Assembly: GCA_963762545.1 (NCBI GenBank)
Contig: CAVXLC010000003.1
Span: forward strand, 496,001-560,000
Source of the DNA: JABFSM01 sp963762545
GTDB lineage: Bacteria > Gemmatimonadota > Gemmatimonadetes > Gemmatimonadales > GWC2-71-9
DNA length: 64,000 nucleotides
Reading direction: 5' to 3'
Numbering within the stretch: position 1 is the first letter of the stretch; every line of letters begins with the position of its first letter. Positions 17,020-25,046 of the stretch are shown here, piece after piece. A program made the translations under genes and the position numbers. A model generated the notes under the pieces. That model was not told the DNA's origin. It made no database searches and was given only the letters and a program-made list of their open reading frames with translations.

Positions 17020-17742
17020 ATGAATACGACCCGGACGCTCCCGCCGCGGCTGGAGGTCGCCCATCTCTCGGTATCGTTCGGGAACCAACGAGTGATCGAC
17101 GACCTCTCGTTCGAGGTAGTCTCGGGAAGCTCGCTCGCCATCATCGGGCCCAATGGGTCAGGAAAGACCGTTCTCTTCAGGGCACTGATCGGCGCGATCC
17201 CCGCGCAAGGGGTGGTTCGCTGGGCGCCCGGGTCCGTCATCGGGTACGTCCCTCAGAAGCTCGACCTGGAGCGTGATCTTCCGCTCACCGGGCGGGAGTT
17301 CCTCCTGGCCAAAGCGGCGGTGACCCGGCGCTCGGGCGCTGAGGTTTCCCGAGTGCTCAACCTGGTCGAGCTCGGTGCCGAGGTCGCAGGACAGCCGCTC
17401 GGCACCCTGTCCGGAGGCCAGTTCCAGCGCCTGCTCCTCGCGTTCGCCCTGATGGGGAAGCCCACGGTGCTCCTCTTTGATGAGCCGACCGCCGGTGTGG
17501 ACGAGCCGGGAGAAGAACACCTCTATGAGCTGATCCGCCGTCTCCAGCGGGAAGAGCGCCTCACCCTCCTGCTCATCTCGCACGAGCTCAATCTCGTGTA
17601 TCAGTATGCGGACACCGTCCTGTGTCTGTCCCGCCGGCATACCTATCTGGGCCCGCCGCTCCAGATCCTGACGCCCCAGCGGCTTCAGGAGGTCTACGGC
17701 CGGCCGATGCAGTTTCACCGGCACGATGCTCCCCGTGCCTAG
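17020..17742 (+). CDS. Metal ABC transporter ATP-binding protein
   Basis: The 240-residue ABC ATPase has Walker A 'IIGPNGSGKTVL' near 45, the signature 'LSGGQFQRLLLAFAL' near 130, Walker B 'VLLFDEPTAGVD' and the H-loop 'LISHELNLV'. Its best resemblance is to ZnuC/MntB-type ATPases of metal uptake systems. It overlaps the permease gene by 17 bp. The substrate (Zn, Mn or Fe) cannot be told. No substrate-binding lipoprotein is encoded nearby, so one must be supplied elsewhere or the system is incomplete. Confidence 0.88.
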   Translation: MNTTRTLPPRLEVAHLSVSFGNQRVIDDLSFEVVSGSSLAIIGPNGSGKTVLFRALIGAIPAQGVVRWAPGSVIGYVPQKLDLERDLPLTGREFLLAKAAVTRRSGAEVSRVLNLVELGAEVAGQPLGTLSGGQFQRLLLAFALMGKPTVLLFDEPTAGVDEPGEEHLYELIRRLQREERLTLLLISHELNLVYQYADTVLCLSRRHTYLGPPLQILTPQRLQEVYGRPMQFHRHDAPRA

Positions 17743-18493
17743 CGACTTGCTGCTCCCATTGGCGATGTCCGCCGCCGCCGGACTGGTGGGCAGTATCGCC
17801 GTCATGCGCCGGATGACGCTGGCGTCGGATGCGCTTTCCCACGTCGCTCTGCCCGGTGTGGGGATCGCGCTTCTGCTCCACCTCAATCCCGTGCTGGGCG
17901 GGTTGACTGCGTTGTTCGCGGGCACATTGCTGATCTGGGCGCTCGAACAGAAGACCCATCTTCCCACGGAGGCGACGATCGGAGTGGTCTTCTCGGCGGC
18001 CCTCGCGATCGGCAGCATGCTGGCCACCGGGGAAGAGCTGCTGGGAGCCCTCTTCGGGACGACGACGGCGCCGGGGCGGATCGAGACCATCCTGGCCCTC
18101 GCCGGCGCCCTGCTGGTGATCCTGTTCGTGATCCGGTACCAGAGCCGTCTGGTGATTGTCCTGGTCTCGGCTGACCTCGCGCGTACAGCTGGAATCAACG
18201 TTGCCCGGGCGAACCTGCTCTTCCTGCTGGCCTTTGCCGTGACGGTGGCGCTCGGCCTCCGGTTCCTCGGCGTGCTCCTCATGGGCTCGCTCATCATCAT
18301 CCCGGCGGCGACGGCCAAGCGCCTGGCGCGCAGCCTGCGCTCGATGCGGTTGATCGCCGTCACCACGGCCATCGTGGCCACCCTGCTCGGCGCCCTGGCG
18401 GCGCCCATGATCCACGTCGAGGCGGGACCGCTCACCATTGTCGTGGCGGCCGGCATGTTCGTGCTGAGCCTGGCCGTGCGTCGGCCATCCTGA
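17726..18493 (+). CDS. Metal ABC transporter permease (ABC-3 family)
   Basis: The 255-residue protein has about eight hydrophobic helices and the ABC-3 family signature 'SDALSHVALPGVGIALLL' near residue 35, with 'LGLRFLGVLLMGSLIIIPAATA' (split here) near 180. These identify the permease of Zn/Mn/Fe(II) importers. It overlaps its ATPase gene by 17 bp. No metal-regulator site is seen; the pair appears to be read through from promoter F. Confidence 0.88.
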   Translation: MLPVPSDLLLPLAMSAAAGLVGSIAVMRRMTLASDALSHVALPGVGIALLLHLNPVLGGLTALFAGTLLIWALEQKTHLPTEATIGVVFSAALAIGSMLATGEELLGALFGTTTAPGRIETILALAGALLVILFVIRYQSRLVIVLVSADLARTAGINVARANLLFLLAFAVTVALGLRFLGVLLMGSLIIIPAATAKRLARSLRSMRLIAVTTAIVATLLGALAAPMIHVEAGPLTIVVAAGMFVLSLAVRRPS

Positions 18494-18583
18494 CTCCGTC
18501 GAGACGTCCTCGATACCAGGCTCCGTGCAGATCGTGACCGACGGGACCCGAAACCGGCGCCCCCGAATTCCGGAGGGGACGGG

Positions 18584-18627
18584 TTAACTCGGGATTCAGC
18601 GTTGCTTCACCCGACCCTGGGTACATT
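18584..18627 (+). promoter_or_regulatory. PHO-box-like promoter G (pseudo-hydrolase/Nudix)
   Basis: TTCAG at 18595 and TTCAC at 18606 are 11 bp apart, with a weak TTAAC in phase at 18584. TACATT at 18622-18627 starts 16 bp after the start of the last repeat. Confidence 0.65.
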
Positions 18628-18654
18628 GGCGGAGAGTACTACTCGGAGTATGCC

Positions 18655-19392
18655 ATGAGTCCCTCTGTCATCGCCCTGCCTCCGGTCCCCGCCGGTGTCC
18701 GGCCCCCGGTTCCCAGGGCCCCAGTCGAGCAGCCGCACTCCCGTAAGGCAGGAGCGCGCGCCGTCGCGATTCCGGTCGGCGACGCCACCCTCGAGGGAAC
18801 CCTCATCTGGCCCTGCCATCCGTCCGGATTCGTGCTCGTCACCCGGGCCCGCCGGGGCAGGCAGGCCGGCCTGGAGGACGTGCATCTGGCGGCCCGCTTG
18901 CGGACCGAGGGCCTGGGGACGCTGCTGATCGAGCGCATCACCGGCTCGCGCGGCTCCGACTCGGAGTTCCAGCCCGGGCAGTTCCAGGCGGCGGCCGAAT
19001 GGCTGGGCCAGCAGCCCGAGGCCGCCGGGCTGCCGATGGGGTATCTGAGTATCGGCGTCGGCACCTCGGGGACCCTCGCCGCCGCCGGTTCATCGGCCCG
19101 GCTGGCCGCGGTGGTGTCGTATGGGGGAGACCCTGGCGTACTGGGCGACCGGCTGTACGTCCTTCGGCCACCGACATTGCTCATCGTGGGCGACAGCGAC
19201 TACGAACGTCTCCGGATCCTCCACCCCGCCCTGGTCCGGTTCGGCGGGCCCACCTGGCTTACGACGATTCCCGGGGCGGCCTCGTTGCACCAGGCCCGCG
19301 CGCTCGAAGAAGCCGGGCACCGGGCCGCCCAGTGGTTCGTGCGGCACCTCACCCTGGAACCCGCCTGGCGAGCCCTCCACATGCATGCGTAA
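18655..19392 (+). CDS. Alpha/beta-hydrolase-fold paralogue lacking catalytic residues
   Basis: The 245-residue protein aligns with the hydrolase at 1310-1999 over its core, but the catalytic residues have changed. The nucleophile Ser becomes Gly134 ('YLSIGVGTSG' against 'YFGASTGAG') and the catalytic His becomes Ser210 ('GAASLH' against 'SATHLF'). The acid position (Asp182 in 'VGDSDY') remains. Its first 30 residues are a Pro-rich extension. It is probably a pseudo-enzyme with a binding or regulatory role. It leads a two-gene unit with a Nudix hydrolase, whose start overlaps its stop by 8 bp. Confidence 0.8.
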   Translation: MSPSVIALPPVPAGVRPPVPRAPVEQPHSRKAGARAVAIPVGDATLEGTLIWPCHPSGFVLVTRARRGRQAGLEDVHLAARLRTEGLGTLLIERITGSRGSDSEFQPGQFQAAAEWLGQQPEAAGLPMGYLSIGVGTSGTLAAAGSSARLAAVVSYGGDPGVLGDRLYVLRPPTLLIVGDSDYERLRILHPALVRFGGPTWLTTIPGAASLHQARALEEAGHRAAQWFVRHLTLEPAWRALHMHA

Positions 19393-19867
19393 GCAGAGCG
19401 CGGGAATACTGCCGTATCGGTTCTCCCGCGGCGGGCTGGAAGTCCTCCTGGTACATCCCGGCGGCCCCTACTGGGCCCGCAAGGATTTGGGCGCCTGGTC
19501 CATCCCCAAAGGGGAGTTCGAGCCGGGGGAGGATCCGCGTGATGCCGCCCGGCGCGAATTCCAGGAGGAAACCGGCTTCACCGCCGAGGGAACTCCGGTT
19601 CCCCTGACCCCCCGCTTGCAGCCGGGAGGCAAGCTGGTCCACGCCTGGGCTCTCCGGGGCGACTGGGACCCCGGGTTGATTCGCAGTAACAACTTCTCGA
19701 TGGAATGGCCTCCCCGATCCGGGCAGATGCGGGAGTTTCCCGAAGCGGACCGGGCCGAGTGGTTTGCGCTCGACGAGGCCAGACGGAGGATCCTCCCCGG
19801 GCAGGTCCCTTTCCTGATCGAGTTGGAGGTTCTATCCCCCCGGCCCGCGGCCGGGGAAGAGTCATGA
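19385..19867 (+). CDS. Nudix hydrolase
   Basis: The 160-residue protein begins 'KQSAGILPYRFSRGGLEVLL' and carries an intact Nudix box starting at 'GEFEPGEDP' and ending 'REFQEETGF', so the metal-binding glutamates are present. The overall form, with 'DLGAWSIPKGE', resembles single-domain Nudix enzymes of the MutT/diadenosine-polyphosphate class. It should hydrolyse a nucleoside diphosphate linked to another group; the exact substrate is unknown. ATG 19385 overlaps the upstream stop. Its 3' end overlaps the convergent ligase gene by 6 bp. Confidence 0.88.
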   Translation: MRKQSAGILPYRFSRGGLEVLLVHPGGPYWARKDLGAWSIPKGEFEPGEDPRDAARREFQEETGFTAEGTPVPLTPRLQPGGKLVHAWALRGDWDPGLIRSNNFSMEWPPRSGQMREFPEADRAEWFALDEARRRILPGQVPFLIELEVLSPRPAAGEES

Positions 19868-21596
19868 GCGGACCCGTCCCTGCATCCGGTACATCTGCAG
19901 GATCTCCCGCTCCGTCGTGGCATCGCCGGCGCTGCGATCAACCCGGATCCCGAGGAGGCGCGGGAAGCGCAACGCATATCCCGGCGCGGCTCCGACCTTG
20001 CCGCAGGTGTGCCGCGGCGACCGGGTGATTTCATCGGCCAGTACCTCCACCACGAGCTTCGGCTCGATCCACACATCCGGCGTAATGGCAGAGTCCACCC
20101 GCCGCGGCCGGGCTGGGCAAGCCAGGGGACCCATCCTGCGGCGCAAGGCCCGCCACTCCCGTTCGGACAGCCCCGATCCGATCTTCGCGACGGTCCGGAA
20201 GCGATCCCGGCGCGGATCGTACACCGCCGCCAGCAGCGAGCCCACCCCCAGGGCGGCACGCTTGCCTCGGCCCACCAGGTAGCCGACCAGCACCACATCC
20301 ACCGTGTCGCGCAGCTTCGATTGGTAGGAGCGCTTCAGCTTGACCCAGTCGAATCCGCGGGCTCCCGCCCGGTACGGCGCGTCGATTCGCTTGGCCACAA
20401 CTCCTTCGAGGCCTCGCCGCATCATGGCGTTGAAATAGCGCTGGAGCTCTCCCACGCTACCGGTCGTGAGCGATTCGGTCACCGCCACCGCCCCGCGCGG
20501 CGAGCTGCGCAGCAAGGCGGCCAGGCGGCGGCTCCGTTCTCCCTGGGGCCGCTCGAGGTAGCTCTTCCCGTTGGCGTACAGCAGGTCGAACGCAAAGAGA
20601 CCGGAGCGGATGCCGCTCCGCCGTCTCGGCGATCCGGTGCTTGCGCTTGCGCGTCATGGTGATCTGGAAGGGGAGAAACTTCCCGGTGGCCGGATCATGC
20701 ACCACGGCCTCGCCTTCCAGGATGGCTCGGCGAGCGCGCAACTGCCGCCGAAGGCCGCCGGTGAGCTCCGGAAACATCAGGCTGACGTCCTCCAGCCGGC
20801 GGCTGAATGCCCAGACCCGGTCTCCGTCCCGGTGCAGCTGGAGGCGGAAGCCGTCGTACTTGGGCTCGACCTGCGCCGTACCGAGGCGGGCGATGATCGC
20901 CCCCGCGGATGGGAGGCGCTGGGCCAGGGCCGGCCGGACCGGGATTCCCACCTTGGGCCCGATCCTCGCGAGTCCGTGCACCCCACGGGCATACGCGAGC
21001 CGGACCACTCCCCCAAGGTCGGAGCGGACGTTGTAGGCCTGCTCGATCAGGTGCTTCCGGCCCCGATCTCCCAGCGCGCCGGCGGCCGCGGCTTCCAGAA
21101 TCGTCGCATCGCCGATGCCGAGGCGGAGCCGACCCTGAACGATGCGAACGAGAAAGCGCGCCTCGAGGGCCGTGGCACGATGGAGCAGCTCCACCAGGAG
21201 CCGCGTCTTTCGCTCGACGGCCCCCGCCCCGCTCGCCTGGGCGACTTCGAGCAGGGCGGCATGGGCCTGCCGAATCGAGAGCGCTCGCCCGGGCGAGGCC
21301 TTGCTGAGCGACTCCATCACCAGCCCCAGGTCTCCCACCTTCTTGAATTGCTTCGCGACGGAGTTCTCGGTGGTACCCGAGACCCGGGCCACCACACGAA
21401 GCAGGAGCCGCTCCCCGACCCCGAGCTCGATGCCCTCGTAGGCCGGTCTGAGCTGGCCCTGGAGCAGGTAGACGATGGGCTCGAGCTCGTCGAGGCCGGC
21501 ACGCCCGAACAGGCCGGCCACGACGCGCACCGCGTTGAGACGGCCCGTGCTGAGCTGGAGCCGACCGAATACCTCCGCCAGCTCGCGGAACTTCAC
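19862..21596 (-). pseudogene. ATP-dependent DNA ligase, frameshifted
   Basis: The sequence encodes a complete ATP-dependent DNA ligase of about 577 residues in two frames. The N-terminal part starts at GTG 21596 ('VKFRELAEVFGRLQ') and holds the DNA-binding domain. It also carries the adenylation lysine motif 'EPKYDGFRLQLH' (near residue 246) and 'EGEAVVHD'. Near 20608-20618 one extra base breaks the frame after 'HRIAETAE'. The rest continues as 'GIRSGLFAFDLLYANGKSY', then 'EGVVAKRI' and 'DWVKLKR'. It lies 34 bp after polX, so the pair forms a repair unit under promoter H. The break could be a real mutation or an assembly error. Confidence 0.82.
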
Positions 21597-21630
21597 GGCT
21601 GCGCTTCCCGGCCGGAATCCGTTACCCGGC

Positions 21631-23388
21631 TCACCGTCTGGACTTTTTCCGGAGCAGCTTGAGCAGGCCGTCGAGGCTCCGGGTGTTCGCAATGTCGCCC
21701 GCCGTGGCCCAGGCGCGGCGGGCTTGATCCACGCCCCAGCGCATGAAGCCGAGCTCGGCCGTGGAATGGGCGTCGGTGCTGATCACCAGCGTGATGCCCC
21801 GTTCCAGGGCCGTGTGCGCGGCCACATCGTCCAGATCGAGCCGCGCCGGCTGGGCGTTCACTTCAAGCAGGACTCCTTCCTCCACCGCGGCGGCAAGGAC
21901 CTCCTCCAGGTCGAGCCGGATCGGGGCCCGTTCGCCGATCATCCTGCCGGTCGGGTGCGCCAGTATCCGGACCGCCGGGTGCCGGATGGCCCGAAGAACC
22001 CGCTTGGTCTGTTCCCGCTCACTCAGCTCGAAATGGGAGTGCACCGAAGCGAGCACCAGATCGAGCCCCGACAGGGCTTCGTCGTCCAGATCCAGGCTGC
22101 CGTCCCGGCGGATGTCCACCTCCGCCCCCTTGAGGATGGTGAGTCGCGAGCGGGCATTGAGCCGGTCAATGGCGCGCCCCTGACGCCGGAAGCCGGCGGC
22201 GTCCAAGCCTCCGGCTACTCGCACCGCCGGGGTGTGGTCGGTAATCGCCAGGTACTCGTAGCCAAGCTGCTCCGCGGCGCGCACCATCGCCTGAAGCGTG
22301 TTCCGCCCGTCGCTTCCCGTAGTGTGACTCTGCAGATCGCCCCGAATGTCAGCCAGCTCGACCAGTTTGGGGAGGCGCCCACCGCGGGCCACCTCGATCT
22401 CCCCCCGGTTTTCCCGCAGCTCGGGAGGAATCCACCGGAGACCGAGGGCGCGGGCGACCTGCTCCTCGGTCTTCCCGGCGATCCGCCGGGAGCCCCGAAA
22501 CACCCCGTACTCGTTGAGCTTGAGCCCCCGGCCCTGGGCCAGCCGCCGAACCGCGATGTTGTGGGCCTTGGAGCCAGTGAAGTAGTAGAGCCCCGCCCCG
22601 AAGCTCTCCGGTTGGAGGACCCGCAGGTCCACCTGGAGACCGGAGCGCAGCCGCACCGACGCCCCAGTCTCTCCCTGCGAGAGGACCTCGGCGACTTCAG
22701 GATAGGCCAGGAAATGGTCCACGGTGGCGGGCTTGGACCGGCAGGTGACCAGCATGTCGAGATCCCCGACGGTCTCGGCGCGGCGGCGGTAGCTCCCCGC
22801 GATTTCCACCTGCTCCACCCCGGGGCCCTCGCGAAGATACGCTTCCAGCGGCTCCGCATACTGCCTTGCGGTGGCCCGTAACATCCGCCGGTCGCCGGCT
22901 TCATGGATACCGAGCTCGTGAAGCAGCCTGGCTTCGGTCTTCTCCCCGAATCCGGGCAGCTTCCTGACCCGGTGGGCGCGGAGGGCACGGGCGAGCCCGG
23001 CCAGGGAGTTGACCCCAAGCCGGTTCCGGAGGAGCCGGGCTCGCTTCGGACCCAGGCCGCGCAGGCGGGTGAGCTCCGGCAGACCCCGCGGCACCTGCCG
23101 GCGCAATCGGGTGAGCAAGGGGAGGGAGCCGGCGGAGGCAATCTCGCGGATCTTGCCGGCAAGGTCGGTTCCGATCCCGGGAAGCTCCTGGAGACTTTCC
23201 GATCCCTCTTCCGGAAGCTCCAGCACGGGGTGAGGCAGCTCCTCCACCGTGCGCGCCGCGTTCCGATAGGCGCGAACCCGGAAAGGGTTGGCCAGCTTGA
23301 GCTCGAGCAGGTCCGCCACTTCCCGAAGCCGCTGGGCCACTTCGGCGTTGTTCGCGTTGGAGGCGATCCGGGGCGCCGCGGTCGTCAT
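21631..23388 (-). CDS. polX: Family X DNA polymerase with PHP domain
   Basis: The 585-residue protein has the bacterial PolX layout. Helix-hairpin-helix motifs come first ('LQELPGIGTDLAGKI', 'LRGLGPKRARLL', 'LPGFGEKTEARLL'). The Pol-beta-like palm has metal-binding aspartates in 'GDLDMLV' and 'VDLRVL'. A C-terminal PHP domain has 'DLQSHTTGSDG', 'ITDHTP', 'ASVHSHF', 'AHPTGR' and 'STDAHS', so both polymerase and Mn-dependent exonuclease sites look intact. It fills gaps in base-excision or end-joining repair. It is followed by a DNA ligase gene, which makes a two-step repair unit, and preceded by promoter H. Confidence 0.93.
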   Translation of the reverse strand: MTTAAPRIASNANNAEVAQRLREVADLLELKLANPFRVRAYRNAARTVEELPHPVLELPEEGSESLQELPGIGTDLAGKIREIASAGSLPLLTRLRRQVPRGLPELTRLRGLGPKRARLLRNRLGVNSLAGLARALRAHRVRKLPGFGEKTEARLLHELGIHEAGDRRMLRATARQYAEPLEAYLREGPGVEQVEIAGSYRRRAETVGDLDMLVTCRSKPATVDHFLAYPEVAEVLSQGETGASVRLRSGLQVDLRVLQPESFGAGLYYFTGSKAHNIAVRRLAQGRGLKLNEYGVFRGSRRIAGKTEEQVARALGLRWIPPELRENRGEIEVARGGRLPKLVELADIRGDLQSHTTGSDGRNTLQAMVRAAEQLGYEYLAITDHTPAVRVAGGLDAAGFRRQGRAIDRLNARSRLTILKGAEVDIRRDGSLDLDDEALSGLDLVLASVHSHFELSEREQTKRVLRAIRHPAVRILAHPTGRMIGERAPIRLDLEEVLAAAVEEGVLLEVNAQPARLDLDDVAAHTALERGITLVISTDAHSTAELGFMRWGVDQARRAWATAGDIANTRSLDGLLKLLRKKSRR

Positions 23389-23421
23389 ATGGCTGTCTCC
23401 TTTCCAGGAGCACCGATCTCA

Positions 23422-23465
23422 AAGATCCCGATTCGTGGGTGAAGCAGCGGTGAAACCGGCGCGAA
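23422..23465 (-). promoter_or_regulatory. PHO-box-like promoter H (polX-ligase)
   Basis: On the minus strand TTCGC (23465), TTCAC (23454) and TTCAC (23443) are 11 bp apart. GATCTT at 23427-23422 is the -10, 16 bp from the start of the last repeat. Confidence 0.7.
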
Positions 23466-23481
23466 GCCTGGACGGCGGGCG

Positions 23482-23525
23482 AAAAAAAGAACCAGGGCGA
23501 CCCTTCGTAGGGGCCGCCCCGGTTC
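23482..23525 (-). terminator. Intrinsic terminator of candidate sRNA
   Basis: A 15-bp stem (23511-23525 with 23489-23503) with a 7-nt loop is followed on the minus strand by seven T residues (23488-23482). Two positions pair only as G-U in the minus-strand RNA and would be A-C mismatches on the plus strand. The hairpin is therefore built for minus-strand transcripts. It is the strongest intrinsic terminator I saw in the window. Confidence 0.8.
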
Positions 23526-23800
23526 GCACCGGCCATCCGGAGTCGGAGGATTCGTCCTCCGTTCTTCTTCCGTCAGCCTCCGTCGCGACTGATCGCTGCG
23601 GTATGGCTTCCGGAGCTCCCATTTCGATCCCCACGCATAGTGTCCTTCGCGTGGTTCACCGGTGCGGGCGCTGTCGATCGGCTGAATCGCGGATCAGCTT
23701 TCGACATGGCGCGCCGGGACGCCGGACCGGCGCGGACAGGACACGCGATTGGTCCCGTCATTTCCGATTCAGTAACAGCTCCCCTCATTTCTGAATCGGC
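23482..23800 (-). ncRNA. Candidate small regulatory RNA, about 320 nt
   Basis: The interval lies between a PHO-box-like promoter (23807-23849) and a strong intrinsic terminator. It has no ORF with a convincing start. The predicted 5' end opens with a 9-bp perfect stem, CCGATTCAG/CTGAATCGG (23799-23791 with 23772-23764). Its 18-nt loop contains GAGGGGAG. A further 7-bp hairpin with a CGAA loop lies at about 23544-23561. A stem at the 5' end, several GGA motifs in or near loops and a 3' terminator are typical of regulatory RNAs, but it matches no family I recognise. Overlapping short ORFs were considered and rejected. Confidence 0.55.
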
Positions 23801-23806
23801 ACGATC

Positions 23807-23849
23807 AAGATAACCCGCCCGCATGAAGCGGCGCTGAAAGCGTCATGAA
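23807..23849 (-). promoter_or_regulatory. PHO-box-like promoter I (candidate sRNA)
   Basis: TTCAT (23849), TTCAG (23838) and TTCAT (23827) on the minus strand are 11 bp apart. TATCTT at 23812-23807 is a good -10 hexamer, 15 bp from the start of the last repeat. No protein gene follows until polX, more than 400 bp away and beyond a terminator. Confidence 0.68.
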
Positions 23850-23860
23850 GGGTGGACGAC

Positions 23861-25039
23861 TCAGGGCTTCGCGGCGGCCGCGGGCGGAGCGATGCCGCGC
23901 ACCCGGGCCCCATCCGTAACCCGATCGCTGGGGTCCCGAATGACGATCATTCCCTCATCGATTCCCCGGAGGACCTCCACCTCGAATGGGGTCCGGTGGC
24001 CCAGCTCGACGCTGCGGCGGCGGGCGCGGTCTCCCGCAATGAGGTACACCGCCCAACCGTCTCCGACCCGGAACACCGCGCTGCCCGGGACTTGCAGCAC
24101 CGAGGGGTTCTCCCACACCGCGATGCGGAGCTCGACCCGGAACCGATCGCCCAGGCCCGCCGGAGGGTCGCTGAAGTCACCGACGACATTGACCCGCTGC
24201 TCCTCGACTCCCAGCGCTGAGACCTTGGTGAATCCCGATGGTTCGACTCGGCGCACCCGTCCGTTCAGGGCACCGCCGCCCCAGCCCTCGATCCGCATCG
24301 GATCGCCCTCGCGGACCCGGACCGCGTCCGACGAGATCAGGTCGGCCACGACCTCGAGCCGGGAGGCGTCTCCGATCTCCAGCAGCGGAGTCCCCGCGGC
24401 TGCCACGCGCTCGCTGACTTCGGGAATGCGGAGGACCTGTCCTTGCACCGGCGAGCGGAGCACCACCGGCCTCGATCCATCGCCCAGCAGCGCGGCCCGG
24501 GCGATCTCGACGTCGTGGGCGGCGGCCTGGGCCTGAAAATCGGCGGACTCCAGCTCGCGCTGCCGGCTGGACGCGTCCAGCTCGGCCCGTTCCCGCTCCT
24601 CCGGGGCGAGCAACCCTTTCGCGCCCAGCTCCTGCGCCCGCGCCCGGGCTCGCTGGGCCTGCTCCATGGCCGCGCGGGCCCGCGGAACCGCGGCCGCGGC
24701 GGCCCGCTGCGGCGTCCTCGGCCTGCGATACGCGGGCGGTGGCGGCGTCGCGGGCCCGGGAATCGAGCGGCGCGGGATACACCAGGGCCACGACCCGACC
24801 CGGCGCGACGGAATCCCCCTCGCGCAGCGTGATCCGGGCCACCCGCCCGGGAACCGGCGCCGTAACCACGTACCGGTCCCGCACCCGGGTCTGGCCTTCC
24901 TCCTCCACCGTTTCACTCAGGGGCCCGCGGGTCACCAGCGCCAGCTCCACTCGAAGCGGCGAGGGACGGAGCAGCGCCACCAGCACAGGCCGACCGACAG
25001 CACCCCGATGCCGATCAGGAGCCTTCGCGAATGGGTCAC
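23861..25039 (-). pseudogene. HlyD/MacA-type efflux adaptor, frameshifted twice
   Basis: Conceptually this is a membrane-fusion protein of about 390 residues. A GTG at 25039 starts 'THSRRLLIGIGVLSVGL', a membrane anchor. The frame changes near 24985 to 'VLVALLRPSPLRVELALVTRG' (split here) and the biotinyl-like 'VVTAPVPGRVARITLREGD'. It changes back near 24700, where the coiled coil begins. The rest holds the second lipoyl half ('VLRSPVQGQVLRI') and a beta-barrel domain. The start is 7 bp after the permease stop, completing an ATPase-permease-adaptor export operon. The two shifts compensate, so assembly error and real decay are both possible. Confidence 0.75.
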
Positions 25040-25046
25040 GACGCGC

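Noticed and set aside
20600..20625. Programmed ribosomal frameshift in the DNA ligase
   Set aside because: There is no slippery heptamer, pseudoknot or internal Shine-Dalgarno apparent; mutation or assembly error is simpler.
23419..23634. Minus-strand ORF of 71 codons
   Set aside because: It would read through the intrinsic terminator and into promoter H; composition is not protein-like.
23573..23824. Minus-strand ORF of 83 codons in the polX/adaptor gap
   Set aside because: Its first ATG lies inside the box, upstream of the predicted start site, and internal ATGs lack ribosome binding sites. A noncoding transcript fits better.
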